Source: Rhabditophanes sp. KR3021
Taxonomy: Eukaryota; Nematoda; Chromadorea; Rhabditida; Alloionematidae
Assembly: GCA_963281155.1 (NCBI GenBank)
Contig: CAUJLY010000001.1
Coordinates: 7,998,001 to 8,062,000 of the forward strand
Length of the DNA: 64,000 nt
Reading direction: 5' to 3'
Shown in pieces: positions 21,888-32,203 of the stretch. Below the pieces are notes generated by a model. It was not told where the DNA came from. It saw only the letters and a program-made list of their open reading frames with translations, and did not search any database. The first letter of the stretch is position 1. Each line of letters starts with the position of its first letter. A program made the translations under genes and the position numbers.

Positions 21888-24280
21888 CTAATTTCGCCTA
21901 CTTCTAAGAACTCGTGCATTTAAAGAAGGCTTAAAGACAACCTTTTCCACAATACTTTCAACTTCTGATTCCTCCTGTTTAAGGGTATCATTTTCTTTTT
22001 CATCTTCACTATTTCTTTCTTCGTCATCTTGGAGCTCGCTTACATATTTTTGAAAATTTTCAGGAATTAAATATTCACTGATTGTATTTAAGTATGTGTT
22101 TACATTGAGAAAGTTGTTATCACTAAATTCTTTTTGTAATAAAGCAATTTTTTCCTCTCTATCCTTTGACTTTTTAACTTGCTTGGAAATGGCAAATTCA
22201 GGTGAGTGTTTAAATTTATTCAATTTGTAAATTGTAAGCCGGACATCCTCATTTGCAGCTTTCAATAAATTCAGACATTTCAAGTAAGTACCATGGTGTG
22301 TAGCTAATGGATTAGTTTTAAGCCATCTATTGAATGATTCACATGAGTTAGTGCTTTTAACACGTTGTTGAAACTTGCATAATTTGGTTGCATGCTTTTC
22401 ATTCTTAAACCAATTTTTATCAACATAGTTGATCCATTTGGTTAGCTGGTTTATTTCAAAAGGAGTAAAATCTTCATTGGCTGTCATAATCATCTTATTT
22501 TTAATGATAGTCCATTGTTGAATCATTTGCCCGACTGGCACGTGGGGGAGAGCAATAACCATACGAAACTTCTTATAAAAATCTGCAGACACGAGACTTC
22601 TATCGTCATTTCCATTAAAAGATGTTAACAAATGCTTAAGCCCAAGCTGATTCAATTTTTTTACCAAATTTTGGGCGTAGTGGAAATAGCAGTGTTTATG
22701 TAAAGTAGGATAATGTTTTTCAATAATTTTTATTGCAGCAGGTTCTTTATCAGTCATAAATACCTCTGGAAGTTCTTCACTAATTCCGAAACGTTGTAAG
22801 CACTTTTTAATTTCATTAAAAACGAAATCATAATCTTCGGTCTTACGGTGCTTCATCAAAGCATAAAATGCTGGTATAAATGTATTTCTCATTTCCCCTT
22901 CTTTATTTTCAATAATTTGAAACATAACGACGTAGAGTTGGGTGTATTTGTCAGGGGCCACAAAGAAAGTTCCATCAGCAAGTCTTAATTTTGATTTGGC
23001 ATACAATTCGAGTACATCTCTTGAACCAAAAATAACAATTGAATCCCCATCTTTTCCAACAACACGGAATGACATAGGTAACTGCTTATCATCTAAATAA
23101 CCACATTCGTAAACTTCCTCGGCGTAATCATTATTTTCATTTTTTTTTTCGTTTGATCTAGATGAAGCAACTCTAAGATACCTTCCCTTATCTTTATACT
23201 GTCCTAACTTTATCTTCGAATCTGCTGTACCGAGTTCAAGCCCATTGCATATGGTATCGACATTTTTAATCCCAATGGCATGTGCTATACGAGGCTTAAT
23301 GAGGGGATTTGTGGCGTCACGGCAAACACGCTTGTATTCATTATCGCCTATTTTTTCTTTGAATGTTATTGGCAAGCAACCATCAAAATGAACACCTTCT
23401 TGGCGAACCAAATTATATCCTTTCATCTTTAATAGTGGAATATTCGATTCGGGTTGCTTCTTCTTTTTACAAATTGAGCGACACTCTTTGCAGTACATAG
23501 TGGTTGTTGTTGTTGCATCTGGAGACAATTCAGTTCCTCTTCTAAAATAATTTGTATAAATTTAGTGAATATACGAAAATTTGTATATTGTATATTTAGT
23601 ATTTGAATATTATTTATGTATAATTTGCTTGAATTATTGTATTTATAATATGTGCTATTTTATTATTATATCATTTTATCTAGGATCCTCATTTGTACCA
23701 CTTTGCCTATTTTAAATCTACTTCATTTTAGTTTAGCTCCTTTCAGCTCTCATCCCAAAATCGTAAGTAGTGTATATATTATTATTGGCATTAGATGACC
23801 ACGATTTTTTTGTAGATTAATAAAGATCCTTTTGAATCCTGTTGTGTAACCCCTACTAGAAGCTTATTCAGGCTTTGAAACCAGTCAATTTTACTTTTTA
23901 CTATTTATAGGCAGATAAAAAACATACTTCTTGGTAAACACATATCCCAATGGGTTAGCATAATTCGTTTGATCAGGAACGTATAAGAAAACATCCTTAC
24001 AAAACTTTTCAGTTTTCATTCCAACTATAAATTGAGACTTAAATTGGACCTCCGAGTCAACATTTTTATAAGCTTCTTGTGCAAATAAAAGAAATTCCTC
24101 CTTTGTTCTTGTTAAAGGAACTGATGCAGGAACAGTTGGTAAAGAATGGTGAGATGGAATGTTTTGACTTAAAATATTGCTTGAGCTTGGCTGTGGAAGA
24201 AGTGTCTCTCGAACTTGCTCCAACAATGAAGGATTATTCCAAAGAGCTTCTAATATTTGACTGTCGGTAAAAGATGACAT
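21888..24280 (-). CDS. MULE transposase
   Basis: The main open frame runs to 23541 and continues upstream of a 386-bp intron (23542-23927; donor GTATGT, acceptor TATTTTAG) into an exon 24280-23928 whose phase fits, giving about 668 residues. Catalytic features in joined numbering: Asp307 in LADGTFF, Asp382 in VFMTDKEP, the MULE C-x2-H (Cys402, His405 in HCYFHYAQN), and Glu519 in NSCESFNRWL. A Cys-containing segment (YCKECRSICK) lies before the core and may bind DNA. The C-terminus is acidic, then basic (RVLRSRRN). The intron join is inferred; without it translation could start at the Met in MYCKECRS. The intron is far longer than host introns nearby. Confidence 0.85.
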
Positions 24281-24635
24281 TTTAAAAGCAACCAACCACG
24301 ATAATAGCAATTAAAGAAATGATTTTAAAATTAAAGTATAAGTGTAGAAGGGGATTCTTATTATGAATTATTATACTATGAGGGATATAGATAGCCTCAA
24401 TTACGCCTTAAAGATAAAAGTGTAACGATGACATTAACCACTTAAGGTATCTTATTTTATTAAATTGAATAGACTTCAATTACGCTTTAGAATAAAAGTG
24501 CGACGTTAGAATAAAACACTGGAGGTGCACTTATTTAATTAATTTTTAGAGTATTAAAACACAGTCATCAACCTTAGAAATAACCGCTCATATTCGAACC
24601 AAATAATTGAAACATTTGATGATTTTCTTTATAAG

Positions 24636-24840
24636 GGCGAATGATTATATTATAGTATTATCATCTGCCTGGGCGAATTTTTTACTTAAAATAATGATTG
24701 GCCTGGGCGAATGATAATGCTATAGTATAATCATTCGCCTGGGAGGCCAATGATTATTTTTTTGACATATTAGCCTCCCAGGCGAGTGATAATACTATAG
24801 TATAATTATTCGCCCTACCCAGGCGAGTGATAATATACCC
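24636..24840. repeat. MULE right terminal array of palindromes
   Basis: About five modules of the same kind as the left end, the first at 24636-24669 and the last at 24781-24814, then the terminal half-module GGCGAGTGATAATATACCC. Some inner modules are degraded (for example the one with TTTTTTACTTAAAATAATGATT). Confidence 0.85.
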
Positions 24841-24848
24841 TCAATAGC
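24841..24848. repeat. 8-bp target-site duplication, right copy
   Basis: TCAATAGC, the partner of 21504-21511. Removing the element plus one copy restores the RagC/D reading frame. Confidence 0.9.
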
Positions 24849-25702
24849 AACATCAATCATATCGCAACACAATTCATAAGTAGCCATGTCAACAGGGGAA
24901 GAATCCGTGGCAATATAAATCTTTGAAGCAATATCGAAGATGAATGACTTTTCGATGTTGGAACCTTGGTTGAATATATCCAAGAATCGTTCGAGAGCTG
25001 TTAATTGCCTAAGCAATTTTTGAATGATTTTTGAAAAAGCTTCAAAGATTGAGTGGTCGTAAATTGAGGTGTTGTGGTAATTAATTCTGATTGCCATTAG
25101 TCCTTCGTCATGTATAAACTCTTGAACATGCTGAATTATTTGTCTTTGAATATCAATCCTCTTTTCCTCTTGAAGACCATCGATCTTGTGGATAAAGACT
25201 TCAAAGCAAATCATCTTGTTATTTCCAAATGCTATCAAAAATTCCTCGCACATCGCTTTCAATGCACGAGGATAATCGTCTTGGGCATCAATTATGAATA
25301 AATAAGCCTCGCAATTTTTAAATTCTTGTTCGAAAGCCATCCCGGAGAAGTTTATTTTGGCTGGAAATTCTACTAACTCAAGGTTGATGAAACTGTTGTC
25401 GATATCTAAGTGGTTTTTATTAAGTCATTTGGGCAATTGCAACTTACAGTCTCGATTAGTACTGTGCGTTGGAGGAATGATGATGGTTTCATTAGGAGAC
25501 ATCTTTTCAAAGATAACTTTTCTAATTGATGTTTTGCCAGATCTGTAATTAAATTACGTGTAAATATGGGATTTAACCTTCCACGAACTTACCCCTTCAA
25601 ACCTCTAAGGATAATCTTGGGTCGCATAAAGTCTTTTTCATTGTCACCTTCGGATAGTTGTCGATTTGGAGGATTAAAAAATTGATGATCAACAATAGAC
25701 AT

Positions 25703-26339
25703 ATCTTCCTCCTCTAAAAGGTAAATTATTTTAAAATGAAGTAAATTTAAAAGGAATGTGATCGATAAGTCAAAATAAGGGTAAAGTATAGTATGTACAA
25801 GAGAATAGCATTTAATAAAGTCTGTGCAGTATCTTTTTTGATGTTGTAAATATTATCAGTGGGTGTTGTTGTCAAAAAAGAATTGTTTTGGGCTTGATAA
25901 GAGAGAGGGGAAAGCAAAATTAATGGAATTCAATATTTTTGTCAGTGTGGGTGTGGTATATTGAATAAATAATGTTTCGCTTTAAGGATATCAACTTTGG
26001 GTTGTATGTCGTCAAGAATACTATTTTATTAATGATCGTGTTAAGAAAGTCTAATTAAATGCAAAGTGTTAAAGCAAATCTAATTTTAATTTTCGATTGA
26101 AAAGTGGCATATTTTAGTGATAAATATTGTTAGTGTAAAAGAAGTATATTCGAAAAATTAAACAAATATCAGGCTGATCATATTTTCTATACAAATCTTT
26201 TTTATTCAAACTGCGAACGCACTTTGTTCCAAGCTCGACATAAATATGATTGCATTTGAAGACGGAAAATTGTGATCAAACATCGGTTTGTTTATTCGAT
26301 TTAGATGGAATTAGTGTAAAATGAGTGTTGATTGTATAT
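25703..26339. other. Intergenic, upstream of RagC/D gene
   Basis: Divergent from nothing obvious; AT-rich, with poly-T/poly-A runs. No gene or repeat recognised. Confidence 0.5.
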
Positions 26340-27203
26340 TTAGATGAGTTTAGTGGCGGTTAGTCTAGACTTCTGACGAGACTCTACTATGTCTTTTGAT
26401 CTACGTTTTTGACCAGTTATCAAGGTGATGCCTTCAATTATTTTGTTCGAAAAAATAATCGCCCTTATGTCTTCCACAAAGATAACTGATATCAAGACTG
26501 AAAAAGTGTACTGAAGGAATTTAAAAACATCTGCTATTATCCACGTTCCATTCCTTAATTCCTTCTTAACTAAATATAAATTAATTACTCCAAACTTTTA
26601 ATTGGCGTGGGCTTACCAAAAACAATATAAAAAAACAAGTATAAAAAGGTATGTTGGATAGACAAGGAATCAAAGATTGAATTGACAAATTAATTAACCA
26701 TGCTTTGTCTTGCTTAAACTTATTCAAATTGCCATCCATTTTATATTGTCTCTTAATAGACATTAGTGTTATTACGTTGATGAGTAAAGCCATGACAGGT
26801 GAAACAATTGGTATAATAGCACATACATACCGAAGTTCTATGAAGACGATTCAAATGCTACCGTACAAGTAGGATCAAATTGTAGAGTTTTTTCAGATGT
26901 AACCATTGTCAGAAAACAACTTGTAATAAATGGACTATTGGTCAAAATAAACAACCCGAAAGTTACATACCTATTCAAAGTTTTGTTGTAAACTATTTGA
27001 ACCATCCGATAAAATGCTGTTATCGTTGTTGAAGTGCTAATCGGATTAACTGTCACATTATGAAGAACCCTTAGTGAAAAACAAGACCGAAAATAGATTT
27101 GAGTTTTTGTGAAAACTGCGAATAAATACACATCATTTAATAACAATATACTTGTTCCTGATATAATATATTGCGATGCAAACAATAATATCGAGAATTC
27201 CAT
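26340..27203 (-). pseudogene. Seven-helix chemoreceptor-like gene, frameshifted
   Basis: Reads leftward from Met at 27203. The first open part (27203-26838) holds about four hydrophobic helices (for example FASQYIISGTSILLLNDVYL). It stops at TAG just where another frame takes over (from about 26865 down to 26581) with helix-5 character, AIIPIVSPVMALLINVITL. A donor GTAAGC after FFILFL, joined to the acceptor TTTAGTTAAG, adds a last exon ending at 26340 with TM7-like FSVLISVIFVEDI. The frame change is -1 (or +2) and leaves no room for an intron, so the copy is decayed or contains a sequence error. General layout fits nematode serpentine chemoreceptors; the family is not assignable by eye. Confidence 0.5.
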
Positions 27204-27576
27204 TAATTAGCACTATGATTGCTTTCACTAAATTTGAATTTAAGTATTTAGATTTTTGTAATTTAAATTTTGTTTCCAATGGATTATAATTTTTTGAAAA
27301 CATTAATCACATCAAGTAATTATTGCATTTATATTGTCGAATATGCCCAAAGTATCAATTCTTGAAAGTCAACTTTCATTAGTCAAAACCGCCAAAACAA
27401 CCCAACTGCCAATAAAAAATTCTCTGCGATGAAACTCAGATAGATACTTCAACACAACAGACGGATTATGAAGGCATAAAAGTCGCTCCTCCGCCTAAAA
27501 AGTTAATAAAAACCCTTCAACACAAAATATAAGACCTAAACAGAAAATTGAAAGTTTCAAGGCTCCAACACCACTT
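27204..27576. other. Spacer with possible upstream coding remnant
   Basis: An open, acidic stretch around 27425-27530 (for example QIDTSTQQTDYEGIKVAPP) may be the decayed N-terminus of the TMEM222-like gene to the right. It has no ATG in frame. Confidence 0.3.
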
Positions 27577-28002
27577 GATCATGAAAACTTTTATGCATGC
27601 ATTGTCTGGACCTCAATTCCTTTAATCACGTAAGTTAATAAAAATGTACTTTGTTATTAATTAATATTTTAGTCTTATCAACTTGCATTCGGAAAACCAA
27701 TTCGTTTCTACCAAGTTGATATGTATAATTGCTTTTCAAATGTAATATTAGATAAGGCCATACAAGAAGTAACAGATATATATCGCAAAGAAAGACACTG
27801 CCTCATCACTTCCAACTGTCACCACTTTGTCTGTGACATCTTGAATTTATGCAAATCTAGAGAAGGTAATTGGAACCAAATGAAGGTAATGTGGGCAATT
27901 TTTTGTTACGGAAATTATGTCAGTTGGACCAAGATGGTAACACATTTAGGAGCCTCTATTTTAATGTGGACAATCTGTGGTTTGGTATTTTTTAATATCT
28001 AA
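27577..28002 (+). pseudogene. TMEM222 (DUF778)-like gene, internally truncated
   Basis: The first block, 27577-27629, encodes ACIVWTSIPLIT, matching the family's YCVVWTPIP start. A 43-bp intron (27630-27672) leads to the second block, which encodes AFGKPIRFYQVD and ITSNCHHFVCDILNLC, then WNQMKVMWAIFCYGNYVS and a C-terminal helix, all as in TMEM222. About 30 residues normally between the blocks (the membrane segment containing the GHMGI motif) are missing. The junction is also out of phase: the first block ends two bases into a codon while the second starts at a codon boundary. I therefore read it as a decayed copy, although an unusual splice is possible. No start codon is found in frame. Confidence 0.55.
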
Positions 28003-28373
28003 GCACATCCAATTTGCAGACTAAAATTTAATTGTCATCTAACTACCACTGCCAATAACCTTTTAAGATTTTTTTAATAAATTTAATATACTATATCCTA
28101 TTAAACTTCTCTTGTCTCACGCTATATGCCCTAGTAAAAAATATTACTTACCGCAAATATGAAACATGCCCTTCATTCGGTTCCAACCGAAGGATAGCCA
28201 TATTATTACTGGCACCAACACATACATGTACCTCATCTTCGTTACCAAGGATTGTTGTTTGAAAGTATAAATACACATCCTTACTACGTATACATTTATT
28301 TAAGTTTATGGCCTTGTGATAATAATATATTATCTACTACTCCAAAAATAATATTTTTACAATTTCAGTTTGT
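28003..28373. other. Short spacer, trans-splice acceptor at right end
   Basis: Nothing coding is seen. TTTTTACAATTTCAG ends at 28368, five bases before the next ATG. Confidence 0.5.
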
Positions 28374-29504
28374 ATGTTACACTTTACCGGAATTATATTC
28401 ACAACTTTAATTTTCTTGCTTTTTAGGTGGCTAAGAAATATATTTTCTATATTGAAATATACCATTTTTTGTTGCATATGGTCAGAAACAAAAGATCTGT
28501 CGTTATTAGAAAAAATTTCTCAGAGCTACCAGAAAATGGAACTATCTGAAATAAGAAAACCAGCTGAAGTCGACGATTCATGGGAATCTCGATGGGTTGG
28601 TTACATTTTGCCGGCTGCCGAAATAATGTGTGCTGTCATGTTTTTGTTTGATAATTTCTTTACAAGTGCTAATGATATGGTCCTGACACTTTAAAGAAAG
28701 TAATTTTTATCCTCTTTTTGTTTTTGCTTTAGTCTTAGTTGTACTTGCTTTTGGTCGCATCACCGCAATCTGTGAATCTCTATCTAGATTAAATATGGAG
28801 CCCAAATATTCTGAAATTATGTTTGGCAATATGTGGCTTTCCTTCTGTATCATGGTGATGATGTTCTGCTACTTATTAACAGTTGTTGTTGAAGTTAGTA
28901 TCTCCGTTCCGGACGAAATTGTAGAAAATAGTAATTTCAGTGGAAATTTCTTTATGAGATTATATATTATCAAAATATATTGGCTATTTATTCTTATGCT
29001 ATTATTCAATATAACACTGCTGTAAGACCATCCAGAATAGGTGTAAATGTGTTTGGATTTGAAATGATGCATATTTGTGTACCATCGCTTTTCCATCTTT
29101 GTATCAAGGAATATATTACAAATGGCTTACTGATGTCTTATTTAAAATCATTTATGTCAATCGGAACCTTTACTTTGTATGGAATTATTCGGTGGTATGA
29201 ATGGAAATCAAAGGAAAAAGTTGAAGCTGGAAGGATTAGGGAATTAGAAAGAGGTGAAGTACCACGTCCAAGAAGTACTCTTATCCTAATAACCAATTCC
29301 TTGTTATATGCGATTGAAAAATGCATGGTTTTCCAATTTGTGACAGCATTTGCTGCCAATGCCGAAAGTTCTTTTAACAGACTCTCATTTGATTCTTTGT
29401 ATGCATGTTCCTACTATACCTTCGTCCTCATAACAAACTTTCGCATCATTTGGGAAGTTTATACCATTTTAGGAGATTCAATTACCCCCCAAATCAAAAA
29501 TTAA
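28374..29504 (+). CDS. Multi-pass membrane protein, unknown family
   Basis: Proposed exons 28374-28665, 28733-28893 and 28941-29504 give 338 residues. Intron 2 (47 bp, donor GTTAGT) joins cleanly in phase. Intron 1 needs a weak donor, GTGCTA, and is less sure. About six hydrophobic helices are visible, including YILPAAEIMCAVMFLFDNFF and MVMMFCYLLTVVVE, separated by a basic cytosolic loop (WYEWKSKEKVEAGRIRELERGEVPRPR). TTTCAG five bases before the ATG suggests trans-splicing. Helix number and loop size could suit a nematode receptor or transporter, but I do not recognise the family. If intron 1 is wrong the gene would be frameshifted. Confidence 0.5.
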
Positions 29505-30820
29505 ATAATATTTGCATACATATGTTTGTCCAAGACAATTTAAGCTGTTAAAACACATTCAAACATAAGAACAATTAAAATCATCTAACACCATCAAAAA
29601 TTCTAATCCCGTCCAAATTAAGAAGTGTGACTCCATTGTCAACTAATGCAAACCCATCAAACTATATAATACCATAATAAAATTACAAGAAAGCTCTTAA
29701 TTGAATGTATACATAATAAATTTAACACAAAAAGAAGGTATCAAAACCAAACATGACAACAACCAATCAACAAGTCCCATTCATTAAGTAGCTTAACTTA
29801 AAGTTAATGTGACAGTTACCAAGTAATCCTATAACTATGCTTATAATTTTTGGTTTTGCTCTCTACCATACTTGGTTCTTCAATTGAGGTTGTATGTACT
29901 TGACCGTATGCTTATAACCATCATTTTGAGGACATAAGTAGTGGGTTGGTAAGAAATAAATTATTTTGTCATAATAATATGTTTTGTATAATTTCATAAA
30001 TCATTTGTCTTTTTAATCGTAATCTCATTTTAGAATAAAAAGTTTGGTTTAGTATTAGGTATTTAATTGGGGCTTTGATGTAATTACGGCATCAGTATCA
30101 CACTACTATATAATTTGGAATGTGCCAAAACACCTGTTTCTTTTATTCAAATTCGGCTTAAAACAATTAAATAGTGATATTAAGGCTGCTAAATTGACTG
30201 TGATTGTATTAAATAGTTGTTTTAGTACTTACCACTATTAAACGTTTTTATTGTTATTAAATTTAATTTTTTAAGACAGTAGCTACCGCTCCTATTAATT
30301 ATATTGAAGATAGACAAATGCTACTACGGTGAGATAGGACATTTTTGAATTGTAGATGCCAATTTTCTCATTTTTTCATTTAAAAGGACCTATCTACTCG
30401 GAAGTTATCTAAGATAGGTTCATGTCCATTTACTGAGCGGCAGGTCAAAAAACTTTAGATAGAACTTGAGAAATAGATATTTAACTTTTTAATTTCCGCA
30501 TGATAAATATTTTTACATATTAACACAAATTTAGATATGTAACAATTAAACTTCACTCAATAACGGGATTTCTTTCTGAAACCGCACATTAAGTTGCTAC
30601 AAGAAAGTTAGGACCAGGTGACCTCGGCTAATCTCTTTGATTTAAAAACTTGACCGACTTAATGCACACCATGTTTTTCACAATTCTAATTAAGTCATAC
30701 CTATTAATAAGTAGCTGTTTGTTTTAGTTCTTCATTTCATAATTAGTCATTTAAACTTTTTTGCTAATTCATTGTTATAACATTTGCTTTAATATATTTT
30801 CGACTTACAGATATTTCAAT
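29505..30820. other. Intergenic, no supported gene
   Basis: AT-rich, no long frame on either strand. It ends in the acceptor TTCGACTTACAG (30799-30810), ten bases before the ATG of the ZIC gene, so the right edge is likely its promoter and a 5-prime splice region. Confidence 0.5.
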
Positions 30821-31989
30821 ATGTGGCCTGAACAAAATTATCCCTATGCTTCAAATGATGCTGATAATTTTAGTCAAAATGTTGCTCCGCATTCCTTGTT
30901 TCCTACTACTATTTCAAATTATGATGTAAATCATTTCAACCAATACTACGGAGATCAAGGTGCTTTACAAAATTTAACAAACTCCTCCAATCCATTCCAA
31001 AACACAACTAATCCAGTTTTTCCATCAAATGGAGTTTTCTCGTCAAATGGAGTTTTCCCAGGAAACGGATCTTCCTGTGATTACAATCCTTATTACAGTA
31101 CCAACTATCTAACCAAATTCAACCAACAAAATACCCTGGATGTTCCTCTAAATCCATTGAACATTCATACATGTGAATGGTTAGAAGAAAATGGCGTCAA
31201 ATGTGATAGAAAATTTTACTCTTTAAAAGAAATTGTTGATCATCTTAGAATGGAACATCTAAGTTATGAAAATGTTGCTGAACATTATTGCAAATGGAAG
31301 GGATGTACACATGGACGATTCTTTAGTGCAAAGTACAAATTAAATAACCATTTGAGAATTCACACGGTAGGTTCGAAAATGAAAAAGTGAATTAGAAGAT
31401 GTAGATTGGAAGTAATTTTGGTCGATATTTTTATTGAAGAAATTTTGGGATTCTTTTAATATTTGATGTCATTTAGGGAGAAAAACCATTTGTTTGTCAA
31501 GAATGCAGAAAAACATTTGCAAGAGCGGAAAATTTAAAGATCCACAAAAGAACACATTCTGGTGAAAAACCTTTTGAATGTACTTTTCATAATTGTGGTA
31601 AGAAATTTCCAAATTCAAGCGATAGAAAAAAGCATCTCCAAGTTCATTCTAATTCCAAACCACACATTTGTACTTCTTTTGGATGCGATAAAAGCTATAC
31701 TCACCCTAGTTCACTCAGAAAACATATGAAGGTAAGTTTGCTATCTTAACCACTTAATAACCTTTTTTAGAAACACGAAGAAGACCAAGCTTTAGATCAA
31801 CTAAGTCATACTCAAATAAACCAAAAACTAAAATACGAAATAAATTCTTTCAATGATTCAGGAACTGGATCATTAAACTCAATGACATCATTTGACTCTA
31901 GTATTGGCAATACAAACGCATATCAAAACTATAATGGCTCCTCATGGAATAATATCGGTCTTACCAACAATTTTCAATGGCAGCCTTAA
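30821..31989 (+). CDS. ZIC: ZIC/Odd-paired (REF-2-type) zinc-finger transcription factor
   Basis: Exons 30821-31366, 31477-31731 and 31771-31989 (introns 110 and 39 bp) give 339 residues. An Asn/Ser/Pro-rich N-terminal region is followed by five C2H2 fingers. Finger 1 begins [15 protein letters not shown], the ZIC/GLI-type first finger with its long C-to-C spacing, and finger 2 is [21 protein letters not shown]. Fingers 3-5 carry [33 protein letters not shown] and [15 protein letters not shown], diagnostic of ZIC. In nematodes REF-2 acts in Pn.p-cell and neuronal fate; here only DNA-binding and nuclear function are inferred. A possible trans-splice acceptor precedes the ATG by ten bases. The last exon is a Ser/Asn-rich tail. 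Confidence 0.93.
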
Positions 31990-32203
31990 GTTGTTTTCTA
32001 ATTAACTTTTTTCTTTCAGATTTTTAACATCAAATAAGCATCTCAAATTGTGTGAATGGGTTGGTTGGTAGCCAGTTGATTAATCGTTGTGTGACAAATG
32101 TTTGACCACCAGCATTGATTGTATTTATTTTCCTTTGTTTATATTACTTTATATTACTCAATTAATTATTATTCCTTTTAGCTATTCAATTTATTTTAGC
32201 ATT

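Larger units (their letters stand above)
21512..24840 (-). mobile_element. Autonomous Mutator-like (MULE) DNA transposon
   Basis: A 3329-bp insertion flanked by the 8-bp direct repeat TCAATAGC (21504-21511 and 24841-24848; GCTATTGA in gene sense). The outermost 20 bp of the two ends, read inward, match at 15 of 20 positions (GAGTAACATATCATTCGCCT against GGGTATATTATCACTCGCCT). Inside each end lies an array of palindromic modules. The interior encodes one MULE-type transposase. The 8-bp duplication fits the 8-11 bp usual for Mutator elements. Ends, transposase frame and target duplication all look intact, so the insertion seems recent. Confidence 0.9.
21152..25702 (-). pseudogene. RRAGC: RagC/RagD GTPase gene interrupted by a MULE transposon
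   Basis: Minus-strand exons: 25702-25593, 25542-25448, 25405-24841, then after the inserted element 21503-21302 and 21262-21152. Introns are 50, 42 and 39 bp. Without the insert and one target copy the frame is continuous for about 360 residues. Seen: P-loop GLKGSGKTS, HKIDGL (G4), STNRDYIDN, TSIYDHSIFEAFSK, and the Rag roadblock-domain signature SKIYIATDSSPVDM then YELCCDMIDVAI. The chain resumes after the insert with DISAIYGQ and later RYLALVCIIRAE and VIDYNF. RagC/D pairs with RagA/B to recruit TORC1 to lysosomes in response to amino acids. The G3 motif, DFPGQ in human RagC, reads EFPAK here. As assembled, translation would run from DVAI into transposon sequence and stop. Whether the insert can be spliced out, is heterozygous, or another copy exists is unknown. 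Confidence 0.88.

Noticed and set aside
32087..32203. N-terminal extension of the serine-racemase-like gene from an upstream TTG
   Set aside because: An acceptor (TTTTAG) four bases before the ATG at 32204 and the homology start there make the extension non-coding.
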